Shown: piece by piece, positions 46,101-54,104 of the stretch
How positions within the stretch are numbered: the stretch's first letter is position 1
Layout of the letters: each line of letters begins with the position of its first letter
Source of the DNA: JBKEDS01 sp047975545
GTDB lineage: Bacteria; Bacteroidota; Bacteroidia; Flavobacteriales; Flavobacteriaceae
Direction: 5' to 3'
DNA: 64,000 nt
NCBI GenBank assembly: GCA_047975545.1
Contig: JBKEDS010000013.1
Location: forward strand, 1-64,000
Position numbers and translations under genes: made by a program
The notes under the pieces: generated by a model
Seen by the model: only the letters and a program-made list of their open reading frames with translations
Databases searched by the model: none
What the model was told of the DNA's origin: nothing

Positions 46101-46557
46101 ATTTTAAATTTTGTTTGAAGTTAATGGCCAGTTTAAACGGTATTGGGCTAAGCTCGACCGCTTTTTGCTCAATGCTCGCCAAGAGCAACTCCGATTGCGA
46201 GTCGCTATCGTGAAGCTGAAGCACGTTTAGCAGCTTATCGTTAACCTCGGGAAAATGGTGGCCGATAATTTTTGAGGCTTCTTTGTAATCTATCCCTTTT
46301 TTAAGTTTAAACAACTTAGCCAAGGGCAGTACGATAAACTTTATCAACAAAGCGCCTTCAACCCATATAAAAGTCCAAAACAACAAAGTTCTGGCGGTTG
46401 TGCCAAGCCAAAGTAAATGCTCCACGAATAGGGTTAACAGCAAGTACAACAGCCCAATGGCAAAAAACAAAATAGCGCCTTTAAGCAGTTCGTTGGTGTA
46501 GTACCGCCTTATAAACGCCTCTAATTTGTCCTGTATGGTTTTAAAATTGCTTGTCAT
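43159..46557 (-). CDS. DUF4175 family large membrane-anchored protein
   Basis: An 1132-residue protein. Two membrane helices lie near the N-terminus (about residues 25-47 and 53-75), with another around 150-165; a beta-rich extracytoplasmic part (about 180-480) follows. From about 490 to 780 there is a long coiled coil rich in Q, K, E and N, and residues 940-1000 form a highly charged low-complexity stretch of K, E, G and Q. The layout is that of the Bacteroidota DUF4175 family, whose function is unknown. Coupling to ybeY by an 8-base overlap is conserved-looking, but its meaning is unclear. The low-complexity part creates many antisense reading frames, which are artefacts. Confidence 0.85.
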   Translation of the reverse strand: MTSNFKTIQDKLEAFIRRYYTNELLKGAILFFAIGLLYLLLTLFVEHLLWLGTTARTLLFWTFIWVEGALLIKFIVLPLAKLFKLKKGIDYKEASKIIGHHFPEVNDKLLNVLQLHDSDSQSELLLASIEQKAVELSPIPFKLAINFKQNLKYLKYAAIPLLIILATYVSGHVNWFSDSYKRVVHYNMAYEPPAPFRFLVVNQTLDAIENKPFTLQVKAMGSVLPETAAITYNNETYILQQKGMGEFEYVFSQPIEPIDFKLQANGVTSKPYTLNIVEVPSLLSFNMVLNYPTHTQKKTETLKSTGNALVPEGTTVTWKLKTKATNQVKLYAKDTLNFTQSGQDVFTASKSIFNNFDYSLSTSNQNLKDYENLGFKINVIKDEYPELKVEMKVDTTDNQTLYFRGQATDDYGLTKLQLVYYPTDNEAQINSKNIAVSNTNVTAFLSAFPDNLEIVEGVSYTIFFQVFDNDVVNKHKSVKSNFFTYRKRTKDEETNRQLNQQNETIKNLDKSLNTFKEQEKQLENLSKTQKEKNQLNFNDKKKLESFLERQKQQDDLMKQFNKQLQDNIEKLDNKEQNDTFKEELKQRIEDNEKQLEKDEKLLEELKELQDKINKEELVNKLDQLAKQNKNKQRSLEQLLELTKRYYVQQKLDKLKEDLLKIGIDQEKLSNAPETENTKEKQDELNQRFNDFQKQMDALKKEDKKLKKPIGIPQDKLEEEDIKKEQQQATDALEKQEGSSSQEQNQSQSPQQNMQDAQKSQKNAAKKIKKMAEGFMSAMSGASGEQLEEDVEMLRQILDNLVVFSFDEEALMNQFKSIDINHNKFSTYLKKQNSLREHFEHVDDSLFALSLRQPKLSENVNKEITEVYYNIDKALDLLAENMLYQGVSNQQFTVTAANNLADFLSDVLDNMEAQLNMMPSPGQGSGNMQLPDIIMSQEELNKMMEQGMKESEGKQEGEKGQKEEKKEGEKEGGEKGNKEGQGKEGEQQGDSNKNNEYLEGLLFEIYKQQQDLRNQLQDKLSKEGLDANSKNLLNKMENIEMDLLNKGFTKETMNKMLDIKHQLLKLENATLQQGQEEKRESETTKKSFSNDTNNDLPNAKQYFNTTEILNKQNLPLRPIYKKKVQTYFQQNHD
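43213..43220 (-). promoter_or_regulatory. Possible internal -7 box for ybeY
   Basis: The minus strand reads TACCTTTG inside the last codons of the DUF4175 gene, 47 bases before the ybeY ATG. Matching TAnnTTTG inside coding sequence may be chance. Confidence 0.35.
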
Positions 46558-46614
46558 AATTCCCTACGAAACTACAATTTTTTTGGTATACTGTTTATAA
46601 TTATGTGTTAATTG

Positions 46615-46740
46615 TATCTTTGTCCCACCTGAAACCAATTGGCGGTTTCGACCTTTTTAAAAAAATAAAGGTGAAAAAGAAAACCCCTATTAAAACAATG
46701 CGGTTTTTTTCGGGGTGCAACTTAAACATTCATTTTAAAC
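46615..46740 (+). promoter_or_regulatory. gltX promoter box and structured leader with attenuator-like hairpin
   Basis: TATCTTTG (46615-46622) is a good -7 box, giving a leader of about 120 bases. The leader contains GAAACC/GGTTTC arms (46632-46650), a CACCT...AGGTG pairing around them (46626-46673), and then AAAACCCC...GCGGTTTTTTTC (46680-46711), which looks like an intrinsic terminator before the gltX ATG at 46748. No T-box (GGTGG...) pattern is recognised. Regulation by premature termination is an inference. Confidence 0.45.
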
Positions 46741-46747
46741 CTTCAAC

Positions 46748-48328
46748 ATGACTAAAAACGTTCGTGTGCGCTTTGCGCCAAGTCCTACCGGCCCGCTACA
46801 TATTGGCGGCGTTCGTACTGCTTTGTTCAACTATTTATTTGCAAAAAAACACCAAGGTACATTTATTTTGCGCATTGAGGATACCGACCAAAACCGCTAT
46901 GTTGAAGGTGCCGAACAATACATAATCGACGCCTTAAACTGGTGCAAAATACCCTACGACGAAGGCCCCGGAAAAAACGAAACATTTGGCCCGTACCGAC
47001 AAAGTGAACGTAAACATTTGTATAAAGAATATGCCGATAAACTAATTGCCTCCGGCCATGCTTACTATGCGTTTGATACAGCAGAAGCATTGGACAAACA
47101 CCGCGGCGAGTACGAAGCCAAAGGCGAAACCTTTATTTACAATTGGCATAATAGGTTAGCGCTTAACAATTCACTTTCGTTAGGTGAAAAAACCGTTAAA
47201 GCCAAATTACAGGCTGGCGACGATTATGTGGTGCGCTTTAAATCGCCACAAGATGAAACCCTTTACCTTACCGATATTATCCGTGGCGATATAAAAATCG
47301 ATACCAACATTTTGGACGATAAAGTATTGTTTAAAAGCGACGGTATGCCTACCTACCACTTGGCCAATATTGTAGACGACCATTTAATGGAAATAACCCA
47401 TGTTATACGTGGCGAGGAATGGTTGCCTTCCTTAGCGTTGCACCACCAGCTTTATAAAGCCTTTGGCTGGGAAACGCCACAATTTGCGCACCTTCCGCTT
47501 ATTTTAAAACCCACGGGTAAAGGCAAACTAAGCAAGCGCGATGGCGATAAATTGGGCTTTCCGGTATTTCCGTTAGAATATACCCCGCCCAACGGCGATG
47601 TGTCCCGAGGCTATCGTGAAGATGGCTATTTTGCCGATGCCGTTGTTAATTTTTTGGCACTTTTGGGCTGGAACCCCGGAACGGAACAGGAAATTTTTTC
47701 GTTGGAAGCGCTAACAGAAGCCTTTAACTTGGAGCGTGTAAACAAATCGGGCGCACGTTTCGACCCCGATAAAATTAAATGGTTTAACCACCATTACATG
47801 CAGGAACAGCATAACGACGATTTGGCCGAAGCGTTTAAACCCATTTTAGAAAAAAAACTTAACGTTATTGCAAACGAAACGAAGCAATTTACAACAAACA
47901 AAGAGATTACCACGGCACAAACGCCCCGTAATGATATAGACCTAAATTACATTTCATTAGTAATTAGCCTAATAAAAGAACGTGCCACCTTTGTAAGCGA
48001 CTTTTGGGAATTGAGCCATTATTTCTTCATTGCCCCAACGAGCTACGACGAAAAAGCAGCCAAAAAAGCCTTTAAGGACGATACAAAACCTATTCTACAA
48101 GAAGCAACATCTATTATTAACAGTATTGAAGATTTTACGGCCGAAACACTACAAAACCAAATAAAAAACTGGATAACCAGTAACAATATTGGCTTTGGAA
48201 AGGTTATGATGCCCCTACGCCTGGCCTTGGTTGGCGTCCTGCAAGGCCCCGATGTTTTCGACATTATGTTTTTAATTGGCAAAAACGAAACCTTAAAACG
48301 TATCGAGCGGGTTATTGGGGTTTTGTAA
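46748..48328 (+). CDS. gltX: Glutamate--tRNA ligase
   Basis: Charges tRNA-Glu. The class I motifs are PSPTGPLHIGG (residues 9-19) and GKGKLSKRDGD (KMSKS equivalent, about 258-268). The N-terminal VRVRFAPSPTG and EDTDQNRY are diagnostic of GluRS rather than GlnRS. The protein has 526 residues. Residues about 372-397 (VIANETKQFTTNKEITTAQT and following) do not look like GluRS and coincide with a palindromic repeat in the DNA, apparently an in-frame insertion near the junction between the catalytic and anticodon-binding regions. Synthetase function is likely kept because reading continues normally with DLNYISLVISLIKERATFVS. A leader with attenuator-like features precedes it. Confidence 0.96.
   Translation: MTKNVRVRFAPSPTGPLHIGGVRTALFNYLFAKKHQGTFILRIEDTDQNRYVEGAEQYIIDALNWCKIPYDEGPGKNETFGPYRQSERKHLYKEYADKLIASGHAYYAFDTAEALDKHRGEYEAKGETFIYNWHNRLALNNSLSLGEKTVKAKLQAGDDYVVRFKSPQDETLYLTDIIRGDIKIDTNILDDKVLFKSDGMPTYHLANIVDDHLMEITHVIRGEEWLPSLALHHQLYKAFGWETPQFAHLPLILKPTGKGKLSKRDGDKLGFPVFPLEYTPPNGDVSRGYREDGYFADAVVNFLALLGWNPGTEQEIFSLEALTEAFNLERVNKSGARFDPDKIKWFNHHYMQEQHNDDLAEAFKPILEKKLNVIANETKQFTTNKEITTAQTPRNDIDLNYISLVISLIKERATFVSDFWELSHYFFIAPTSYDEKAAKKAFKDDTKPILQEATSIINSIEDFTAETLQNQIKNWITSNNIGFGKVMMPLRLALVGVLQGPDVFDIMFLIGKNETLKRIERVIGVL
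47863..47937 (+). repeat. Palindromic repeat inserted in frame within gltX
   Basis: GTTATTGCAAACGAAACGAA and GCAATTT form one half, and AGAGATTACCACGG with CCCCGTAATGA the inverted other half. This matches the theme of the intergenic repeats (GTCATTGCGACGACAACGGA then GGAAGCAATC; AGAGATTGCTTCGTCGTCG). The stretch is about 75 bases, a multiple of three, and adds about 25 residues to GluRS. Confidence 0.7.
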
Positions 48329-48337
48329 TGTTTTTTT

Positions 48338-48362
48338 GGTGGCTTCGACAAGCTCAGCCACC
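48338..48362. repeat. Dispersed hairpin repeat, second copy
   Basis: GGTGGCT and AGCCACC arms enclose TCGACAAGCTC, with the same GGCTTCGACAAGCTCAGC word as at 40640-40657. It begins 10 bases after the gltX stop codon and could stabilise or end the transcript. Confidence 0.6.
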
Positions 48363-48475
48363 ACGACAGCCCCCAGTATCTAATTTTTTTGGAAACACTT
48401 AAAAAAATAATGTAATACAAAAATAATTACGTAAATTTCGTACTTAATTTAAACTACACTTAAAAAATATTTGTT

Positions 48476-49396
48476 ATGGGCTTTTTATTTCCAATTATTA
48501 TCTTTTTCGGATTAATTATTTTAATCTCCTCGTTTTTTATCGTAAAACAACAAACGGCTGCGGTTATCGAGCGTTTTGGTAAATTCCACAGCATACGCCA
48601 ATCGGGGCTTCAGTTAAAAATTCCTGTTTTAGATAGGGTTGCCGGGCGTTTAAGTTTAAAAATCCAGCAATTGGACGTTATTGTTGAAACCAAAACCTTG
48701 GACGATGTGTTTGTACGCATAAAAGTTTCGGTGCAGTTTAAGGTAATAAAAGAAAAGGTTTACGATGCCTTTTACAAGCTTGATTATCCGCACGACCAAA
48801 TAACCAGTTACGTGTTCGACGTGGTGCGTGCCGAAGTGCCAAAAATGAAATTGGACGATGTGTTTGTTAAAAAAGACGATATTGCCATAGCCGTTAAAAC
48901 CGAACTTAACGATGCCATGTTGGATTATGGTTTCGATATTATAAAAACCCTGGTTACCGATATAGACCCCGATGCGCAGGTAAAATCGGCCATGAACCGC
49001 ATTAACGCCTCGGAGCGCGAAAAAATTGCCGCCCAGTACGAAGGCGATGCCCAACGCATTTTAATTGTTGAAAAAGCAAAGGCCGAAGCCGAAAGCAAAC
49101 GCTTGCAGGGCCAAGGTATTGCCGACCAACGCCGCGAAATTGCCCGAGGTTTGGAAGAGTCGGTCGAGGTGCTAAACCGCGTGGGTATTAACAGCCAAGA
49201 GGCCTCTGCCCTTATCGTGGTTACGCAGCATTACGACACCCTGCAATCGTTGGGCGAGGAAACCAACAGCAACCTGATTTTATTGCCCAACTCGCCACAG
49301 GCCGGTAGCGACATGCTAAACAATATGGTGGCCAGCTTTACCGCCAGCAACCAAATTGGCGAAGCCATGAAAGAGGCTAAAAAGAAGAAGGAGTAA
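48476..49396 (+). CDS. SPFH/Band 7 (stomatin-like) membrane protein
   Basis: A 306-residue protein with one N-terminal membrane helix (residues 3-24), then the SPFH domain (about 25-190: VKQQTAAVIERFGKFHSIRQ, SVQFKV, SAMNRINASEREK), and a helical coiled coil (about 185-250, EKAKAEAESKRLQGQGIADQ) before a flexible C-terminus. Stomatin-type proteins assemble into membrane microdomains and often associate with proteases or NfeD partners; no NfeD gene is next to it here. The start at MGFLFPIIIF begins the helix. Function in this organism is inferred only from family. Confidence 0.93.
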   Translation: MGFLFPIIIFFGLIILISSFFIVKQQTAAVIERFGKFHSIRQSGLQLKIPVLDRVAGRLSLKIQQLDVIVETKTLDDVFVRIKVSVQFKVIKEKVYDAFYKLDYPHDQITSYVFDVVRAEVPKMKLDDVFVKKDDIAIAVKTELNDAMLDYGFDIIKTLVTDIDPDAQVKSAMNRINASEREKIAAQYEGDAQRILIVEKAKAEAESKRLQGQGIADQRREIARGLEESVEVLNRVGINSQEASALIVVTQHYDTLQSLGEETNSNLILLPNSPQAGSDMLNNMVASFTASNQIGEAMKEAKKKKE

Positions 49397-49421
49397 TGGC
49401 GGTTATGCAAAATTGGTGAAT

Positions 49422-50480
49422 ATGGATTTTAATTCTATCTGTAAACTCCTTTTCATAAATTTTTTCTTAATCCACGGGACTGGATTAAGCCAAATAACCT
49501 TGGATTATTCAAATTTTATTTCAGTTGGGGACTCTGTTATTGAATATTACGACAATAATTTAGACTCGATTATAACGCCCGGTAGCGAGGGCGAGAATAA
49601 AACGTGGGATTTTAGATTGCTGCATCAAAATTCTTTGGATACAATAAATATTGCAGATGTTAGAAACACTTTATTTTACAACGATTTTAAATCGGTTTCC
49701 AATATTGCAATTACGCTAACTTCAACCGATAGTGTCGCTTCGTTTTTTCATTATACCGAAAATGAATTAATCCTTAAAGGATCTGGGTATTTTTTAAGTT
49801 CGGAAAAAAAGATTCATTTAGAAGAAAGAACGGTTTTAAAATATCCATTAGATTACTTGGACCAACATAAAGAAACATTTAAAAAAGAAGATGTACTCTA
49901 TAAAAACAAGCTAAATAACGACTCCATTAAGCGTATTACAACTTACGAGCATAGCTATATTGCAGATGCTTGGGGAGATGTTAAATTACCCGGGGGACAG
50001 TTTTTTTCGTTGCGCATTAAACGAGCGTTAATTATTACCGAATCTTATTATAAATATTCAAATTACATATGGCATAAATATAAAGAGGAAAAATTTCCAA
50101 GCGTAACCTACGAATGGTGGACGGACGACCCAAAAACAAAACACCATGTAGCGTATATGGTAATGGATGCCGAAAACGCTAAACCTGTTCATGTTTCGTT
50201 TTTATCTGTTTTGTCTTTTGATAAAGAAATTGAAAAAATCAAGCCTATTCCTTTAGTACTTTACCCTAATCCTGTTTTAGATGTTGTACATGTTAATCTT
50301 CCTAAAAAAAATGTATATGCCAATATCTATTCCATATCCGGCCAATTGGTTTATAGCGAATTAATAACTTTAAATAAAATTCAAATTAATGTATCTAATT
50401 TTATGGCTGGCACTTATGTTTTTATAGTTAAAGATAGGAACGGCAATATTTTAGGTAGTACTAAATTTGTAAAAAAATAG
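49422..50480 (+). CDS. Secreted protein with T9SS type A C-terminal sorting domain
   Basis: A 352-residue protein with a signal peptide (MDFNSICKLLFINFFLIHGT...LSQ). The last roughly 75 residues form a Por-type sorting domain: LYPNPVLDVVHVNLP, then YSISGQLVYSE, then MAGTYVFIVKDRNGN. This sends the protein through the type IX secretion system to the cell surface. The middle part is unfamiliar and beta-rich; no catalytic motif was recognised. The open frame begins 9 bases earlier with TTG, but the ATG at 49422 is better. It starts 25 bases after the SPFH stop codon. It is more AT-rich than the core genes around it. Confidence 0.83.
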   Translation: MDFNSICKLLFINFFLIHGTGLSQITLDYSNFISVGDSVIEYYDNNLDSIITPGSEGENKTWDFRLLHQNSLDTINIADVRNTLFYNDFKSVSNIAITLTSTDSVASFFHYTENELILKGSGYFLSSEKKIHLEERTVLKYPLDYLDQHKETFKKEDVLYKNKLNNDSIKRITTYEHSYIADAWGDVKLPGGQFFSLRIKRALIITESYYKYSNYIWHKYKEEKFPSVTYEWWTDDPKTKHHVAYMVMDAENAKPVHVSFLSVLSFDKEIEKIKPIPLVLYPNPVLDVVHVNLPKKNVYANIYSISGQLVYSELITLNKIQINVSNFMAGTYVFIVKDRNGNILGSTKFVKK

Positions 50481-50508
50481 AGGTTTTTTTATGTAAAATT
50501 AGGATAAT

Positions 50509-51459
50509 TTATTTTATAACAATATTTCCTATAACGTACTTTTCAACTTCAATACTTTTAGAATAATCGGTGTAGCTGTAAACAAATTCGCTATTGCTTA
50601 CCCAACAAAATTTATTAAAATAGCATACGTTTTCACCGTTTATACCTCCCCACCCAAATTTTGCTAAATATCTATAGTTATCTTCTAGTTTTTCCTGAAA
50701 AAAATAGCTGCTGCATTCTTGGCCGGGAAACCACCCGTTTAGCCTTAATTTTTTATTGGGCGATTCTATGATATATTCAGGGTTTCCAACTGTTTTAAGC
50801 GATTCGCCCGTTTTAAGTGAAATGGAATAGTCGCTTGAATGCCCGCCTTCGAAAAGTATAATTTGCTCAAGGGGGTAATAAGCTACAAACCAATAATCGT
50901 TACTTTTTTGGTTTATATGTAGTGTTTGTCCGGTATTTAGGTTTATTTCACTAATTACATTGCCCAAATGCTCAATAGTTTTCCATTTAACGTTAGAGGC
51001 TAATAGTTTTTTAGCTTCTTCTTCGGATTTTATTGTGGTATGTTTATACGGTTTTGGCTCCGTAAAAAGGTTATAGAATTGCAAACTATCTAATTCTTTG
51101 GTTTTAATTTGGGCTTTATTTAGTTTTTCTGCATAGCCGCTAAACACATAACCTTCTTGTTCATATCCGTATTCCGATTCCGATTCGGAAACAATAAAAG
51201 GATAATTGTTGTACTTAATTTTTAGCCAAATGCCATTTATTGTATCATTATTATCGATTATTCGTTGTTTAAATTCCGTTTCTTCCAATAGCTCAACTAT
51301 ACTGCCATAGGGTAATTTGCCTATTCTGTTAGAATTTAAACTGGGCAGGTCCCTTATAATTAAACCTGTTGGGGCGTTTATAAAATAGATTTCGTTTTCT
51401 TGACCCTTAATTTCAAAAAAAAGTAAAATACACACGTAAATTAATAACCGTTTTTTCAT
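50509..51459 (-). CDS. Secreted SH3-like domain protein of unknown role
   Basis: A 316-residue protein with a signal peptide (MKKRLLIYVCILLFFEIKGQ). Residues 28-105 look like a bacterial SH3 domain (GLIIRDLPSLNSNRIGKLPY, GSIVELLE, IWLKIKY), which usually binds peptidoglycan or other envelope ligands. The rest (110-316) is beta-rich and not recognised. Directly upstream of the start codon lies a 56-base sequence shared with the S41 protease gene. A TAGGTTTG box (minus strand, 51532-51539) could be its promoter. It converges with the T9SS cargo gene. Confidence 0.75.
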   Translation of the reverse strand: MKKRLLIYVCILLFFEIKGQENEIYFINAPTGLIIRDLPSLNSNRIGKLPYGSIVELLEETEFKQRIIDNNDTINGIWLKIKYNNYPFIVSESESEYGYEQEGYVFSGYAEKLNKAQIKTKELDSLQFYNLFTEPKPYKHTTIKSEEEAKKLLASNVKWKTIEHLGNVISEINLNTGQTLHINQKSNDYWFVAYYPLEQIILFEGGHSSDYSISLKTGESLKTVGNPEYIIESPNKKLRLNGWFPGQECSSYFFQEKLEDNYRYLAKFGWGGINGENVCYFNKFCWVSNSEFVYSYTDYSKSIEVEKYVIGNIVIK

Positions 51460-51578
51460 CTATTTAAATTTTACCAAGAACTTGTGGTTCAGTTATTTAA
51501 TTATTTCGGTGGGTATCAAATTTTACCCTGCCAAACCTATGCTGAGCAAAGCCGAAGTATGCCCATTATGGGCTTTCA
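51460..51578 (-). repeat. Upstream sequence shared with the S41 gene (copy B)
   Basis: Bases 51460-51515 align with 37204-37259 (49/56). An extra segment with GCTGAGCAAAGCCGAAGTA (51541-51559) precedes the common block TGCCCATTATGGGCTTTCA (51560-51578). The extra segment and this block recur inverted at 59423-59466. Confidence 0.75.
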
Positions 51579-51597
51579 TGTTAAATTACATACCGGA

Positions 51598-52695
51598 TTA
51601 CATAAAGTTTACTGTTACCTTCCCAAGTATATTGGCTTTTACCTCCTTGTCGATGTATAAGGTTTTTAATGAATCCATACCTTTAAAAAAAGTATCCGGC
51701 AAAACCTCAATGCTATTATTGCTTAATGCCAAAACTTCTAATTTAGAAAATGAACCCATAGTTTCAGGAAGTGTCTTTAACATATTGTCGTTTACGTAAA
51801 GCCAAACAAGATTATTTAGATTGCCAAAAGACTCTGGTAATTTCTCTATTGTGTTTTGGTTTAAAACAAGGTATTGCAGTTTGGATAGGTTTCCAAATTT
51901 TTGGGGTAAATACGATAAGTTGTTGTTGTTGAGGTATAATGAAACCAAATTACCCAAATTGGTAAACGATTCTGGTATTTCGGTAATTCCATTAAATGAA
52001 GCGTGCAAGACTTGTAGCGATTTACATTCCGACACACTATGGATTTCTGTTAATTTGTTGGAATCGACATCAAAATGAGTAAGGTTTTGTAGCTTAGCTA
52101 TGCTTTTAGGTAGCTTAGGTATTAGGTTTTCCTTAAAACTCATTCTTTTAACATTGGTTAACGCCCCTATTTCATTAGGAAGTTCCGTAATAACATTATT
52201 CTCAAAATACAACCATTCCACGTCTTTAAGTGCCCCTATTTCTTTTGGTAAGTACGCTATTTTATTATGGCTTGCTGTTAAGGTTTTTAAATTGTCCAAT
52301 TTATTTATCCAAGGCGGTAAAGCAGTCAATAAGTTACCATCCAACCTAAGCACCTCTAAACGGGGAAGCTCCTTTAAAACATTGGGCAGCTCGGAAAAAT
52401 TATTATTGTTTAAAACTAAAATTTCGAGGTTTTTTAACTGTTCAAACGAGGAAGGAAGCGTGCTTAATTCATTTCCCTCTAACGATAAATGCTCTAAATT
52501 AACCAACTTGCCTATTGCCTCGGGCAATTCCTTTAATGATTGATTGGTAAGGTGCATTTTTCTTATTTCCTCGGGGTTTGCAAGCGCTTCTTCAATAGTG
52601 TATGCAGCCCCTATTTCCACAATTTTAATTTGTGCGTGCAAAATAAACCCTTCAAATAAACATATTGACAATATGATAAACTTTAAATATTTCAT
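51598..52695 (-). CDS. Secreted leucine-rich repeat protein
   Basis: A 365-residue protein with a signal peptide (MKYLKFIILSICLFEGFILH). About twelve 23-residue leucine-rich repeats cover residues 60-340, with the pattern LxxLPxxIGxLxxLxxLxLxxN, for example LPEAIGKLVNLEHLSLEGN. The regular LPxx spacing is that of the small bacterial type. Repeat 7 (LTEIHSVSE) is one residue short and lacks the LP. There is no sorting domain, so it is probably periplasmic. Such repeats bind proteins. A minus-strand TAACTTTG box (52713-52720) is a likely promoter. It is divergent from the TPR gene. Confidence 0.88.
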   Translation of the reverse strand: MKYLKFIILSICLFEGFILHAQIKIVEIGAAYTIEEALANPEEIRKMHLTNQSLKELPEAIGKLVNLEHLSLEGNELSTLPSSFEQLKNLEILVLNNNNFSELPNVLKELPRLEVLRLDGNLLTALPPWINKLDNLKTLTASHNKIAYLPKEIGALKDVEWLYFENNVITELPNEIGALTNVKRMSFKENLIPKLPKSIAKLQNLTHFDVDSNKLTEIHSVSECKSLQVLHASFNGITEIPESFTNLGNLVSLYLNNNNLSYLPQKFGNLSKLQYLVLNQNTIEKLPESFGNLNNLVWLYVNDNMLKTLPETMGSFSKLEVLALSNNSIEVLPDTFFKGMDSLKTLYIDKEVKANILGKVTVNFM

Positions 52696-52712
52696 TACAA
52701 TGTATTTTCTTT

Positions 52713-52720
52713 CAAAGTTA
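52713..52720 (-). promoter_or_regulatory. Possible -7 box for the LRR gene
   Basis: The minus strand reads TAACTTTG (TAnnTTTG), 18 bases before the LRR start codon. Confidence 0.45.
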
Positions 52721-52767
52721 AGATTTGTTATCTTAATAAAAAAGACTAATTTTATTCTAAAAACAAA

Positions 52768-54104
52768 ATGAAATTTGTACTTACAGCTATGTTTTCAATG
52801 GTGTTTGGACTTTTACATCCCCAAAAACCATTAGTGGTAAAAGGAAATAGTACTGAGAACAGCGATGTTTATTATAGCCCAGAAGAATTAGAGGAAAATT
52901 TTTCGGATTTGGAACTTGATGTTTTTGAAATAAATTATCAAGAAGCCTTTTCGTTATTTAAAAACAAAGGAAACGAGTTGTATCGCGACTACTACCCCGA
53001 ATGGGGGCTATTTGTTATTTTACCGAAGCCCTAAAATATAACAAACACGACAAAATAGTTTGGCACAAATTAGGCTTATCTTACAACGATATAAAAGAAT
53101 ACCAAAAAGCGATTGAATGCCATAAAAACGAGATTAAATACTCGCAGGACGGCACCGAAACATCCCCACTAAAAAATATAGCGGTAAACCTAATAAGCTT
53201 GGGGAAATACGATGAAGCCAAAACATATTATTTTAGCGCGATGGAGTTAGATTCCTTAGACCACGAAATATATAGTGGAATAGGAAATGCTTATGTGTTT
53301 CAAGACACTCCGGAATCTTACAAAACAGCTTTAGGGTATTATGAAAAAGCGTTGGAGTTAAATGAAAACCTACACGTAGTATGGTGCAATATGGGAACAA
53401 TCGTATTTAATCAAGAAAATCCTGATATTGAGTTAGCCTTAAAATATTATAATAAAAGTTTGGGTATTGAACCTTTTTTCCCCGAAGCTTTGTTAAACAG
53501 GGCAAACTACTATTTAAAAAAAGAACAGTATGATCTGGCCTTAGAGGATATAAACAAAAGTCTTTCCTTAAACCCCAGAGTAGAAGCTTGGAGTATTAAA
53601 ATCCAAATTTGCGAAGCCACGGGCAACCATCAAGAAGCCATAAATGCGTATAAAAAAACCATAGCATATTATCCCGAATCGGCTACAATTAGGTCGCTTA
53701 TTGCCTATAATTATATCGATTTAGGCAATTTCGATAAAGCCGAAGACTATATATATCAAGCCAAAGAATTAGACCCGGAAAATGCTTCCACTCGATTAGA
53801 ACTTGTAGAAGTACTACTTATAAGCAACAAATTCGATAAGGCAAAAAACGAATTGGAACAAATAGATACTATAACTTTAACCAAAGCCGAAGAAATACTA
53901 AAACTTTTTAGCAAGTATTTACTTAATATAATCGAAAAACAGGACAATAATGATATACGCCTGTCGATAGAAACGTTGTTAAATGAAGAACATATCGATT
54001 TAAATTGGAGTTTTAAGTTAATAAAAAACTGGATAGAAAATTATAATTCGTTCTCGGAATTAGAGAAAGAAAATACGCTTAACCTTATAGATAAGCTGGA
54101 TTAA
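52768..54104 (+). pseudogene. Tetratricopeptide-repeat protein, interrupted by a frameshift
   Basis: The first frame (52768-53034) encodes a signal peptide and the beginning of a TPR (FSLFKNKGNELYRDYYPEW), then runs into a stop. The second frame, readable from 53001, continues with GAICYFTEALKYNKHDKIVW and about eight further TPR-like repeats to 54104. Adding one base in the run GGGGG at 53000-53005 would join them as YPEWGAICYF, so one G appears to be missing. This may be a true inactivating deletion, a phase-variable tract or a sequence error. The intact product would be about 445 residues and secreted or periplasmic. It overlaps the convergent acetyltransferase gene by 4 bases. Confidence 0.8.

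Noticed and set aside
46615..46740. T-box riboswitch upstream of gltX
   Set aside because: No T-box consensus or specifier loop was recognised; kept only as an attenuator-like leader.
51598..52695. CRISPR-like periodic repeat
   Set aside because: The periodicity is 69 bases, matching the 23-residue leucine-rich repeats of a protein; no CRISPR array was seen anywhere in the window.
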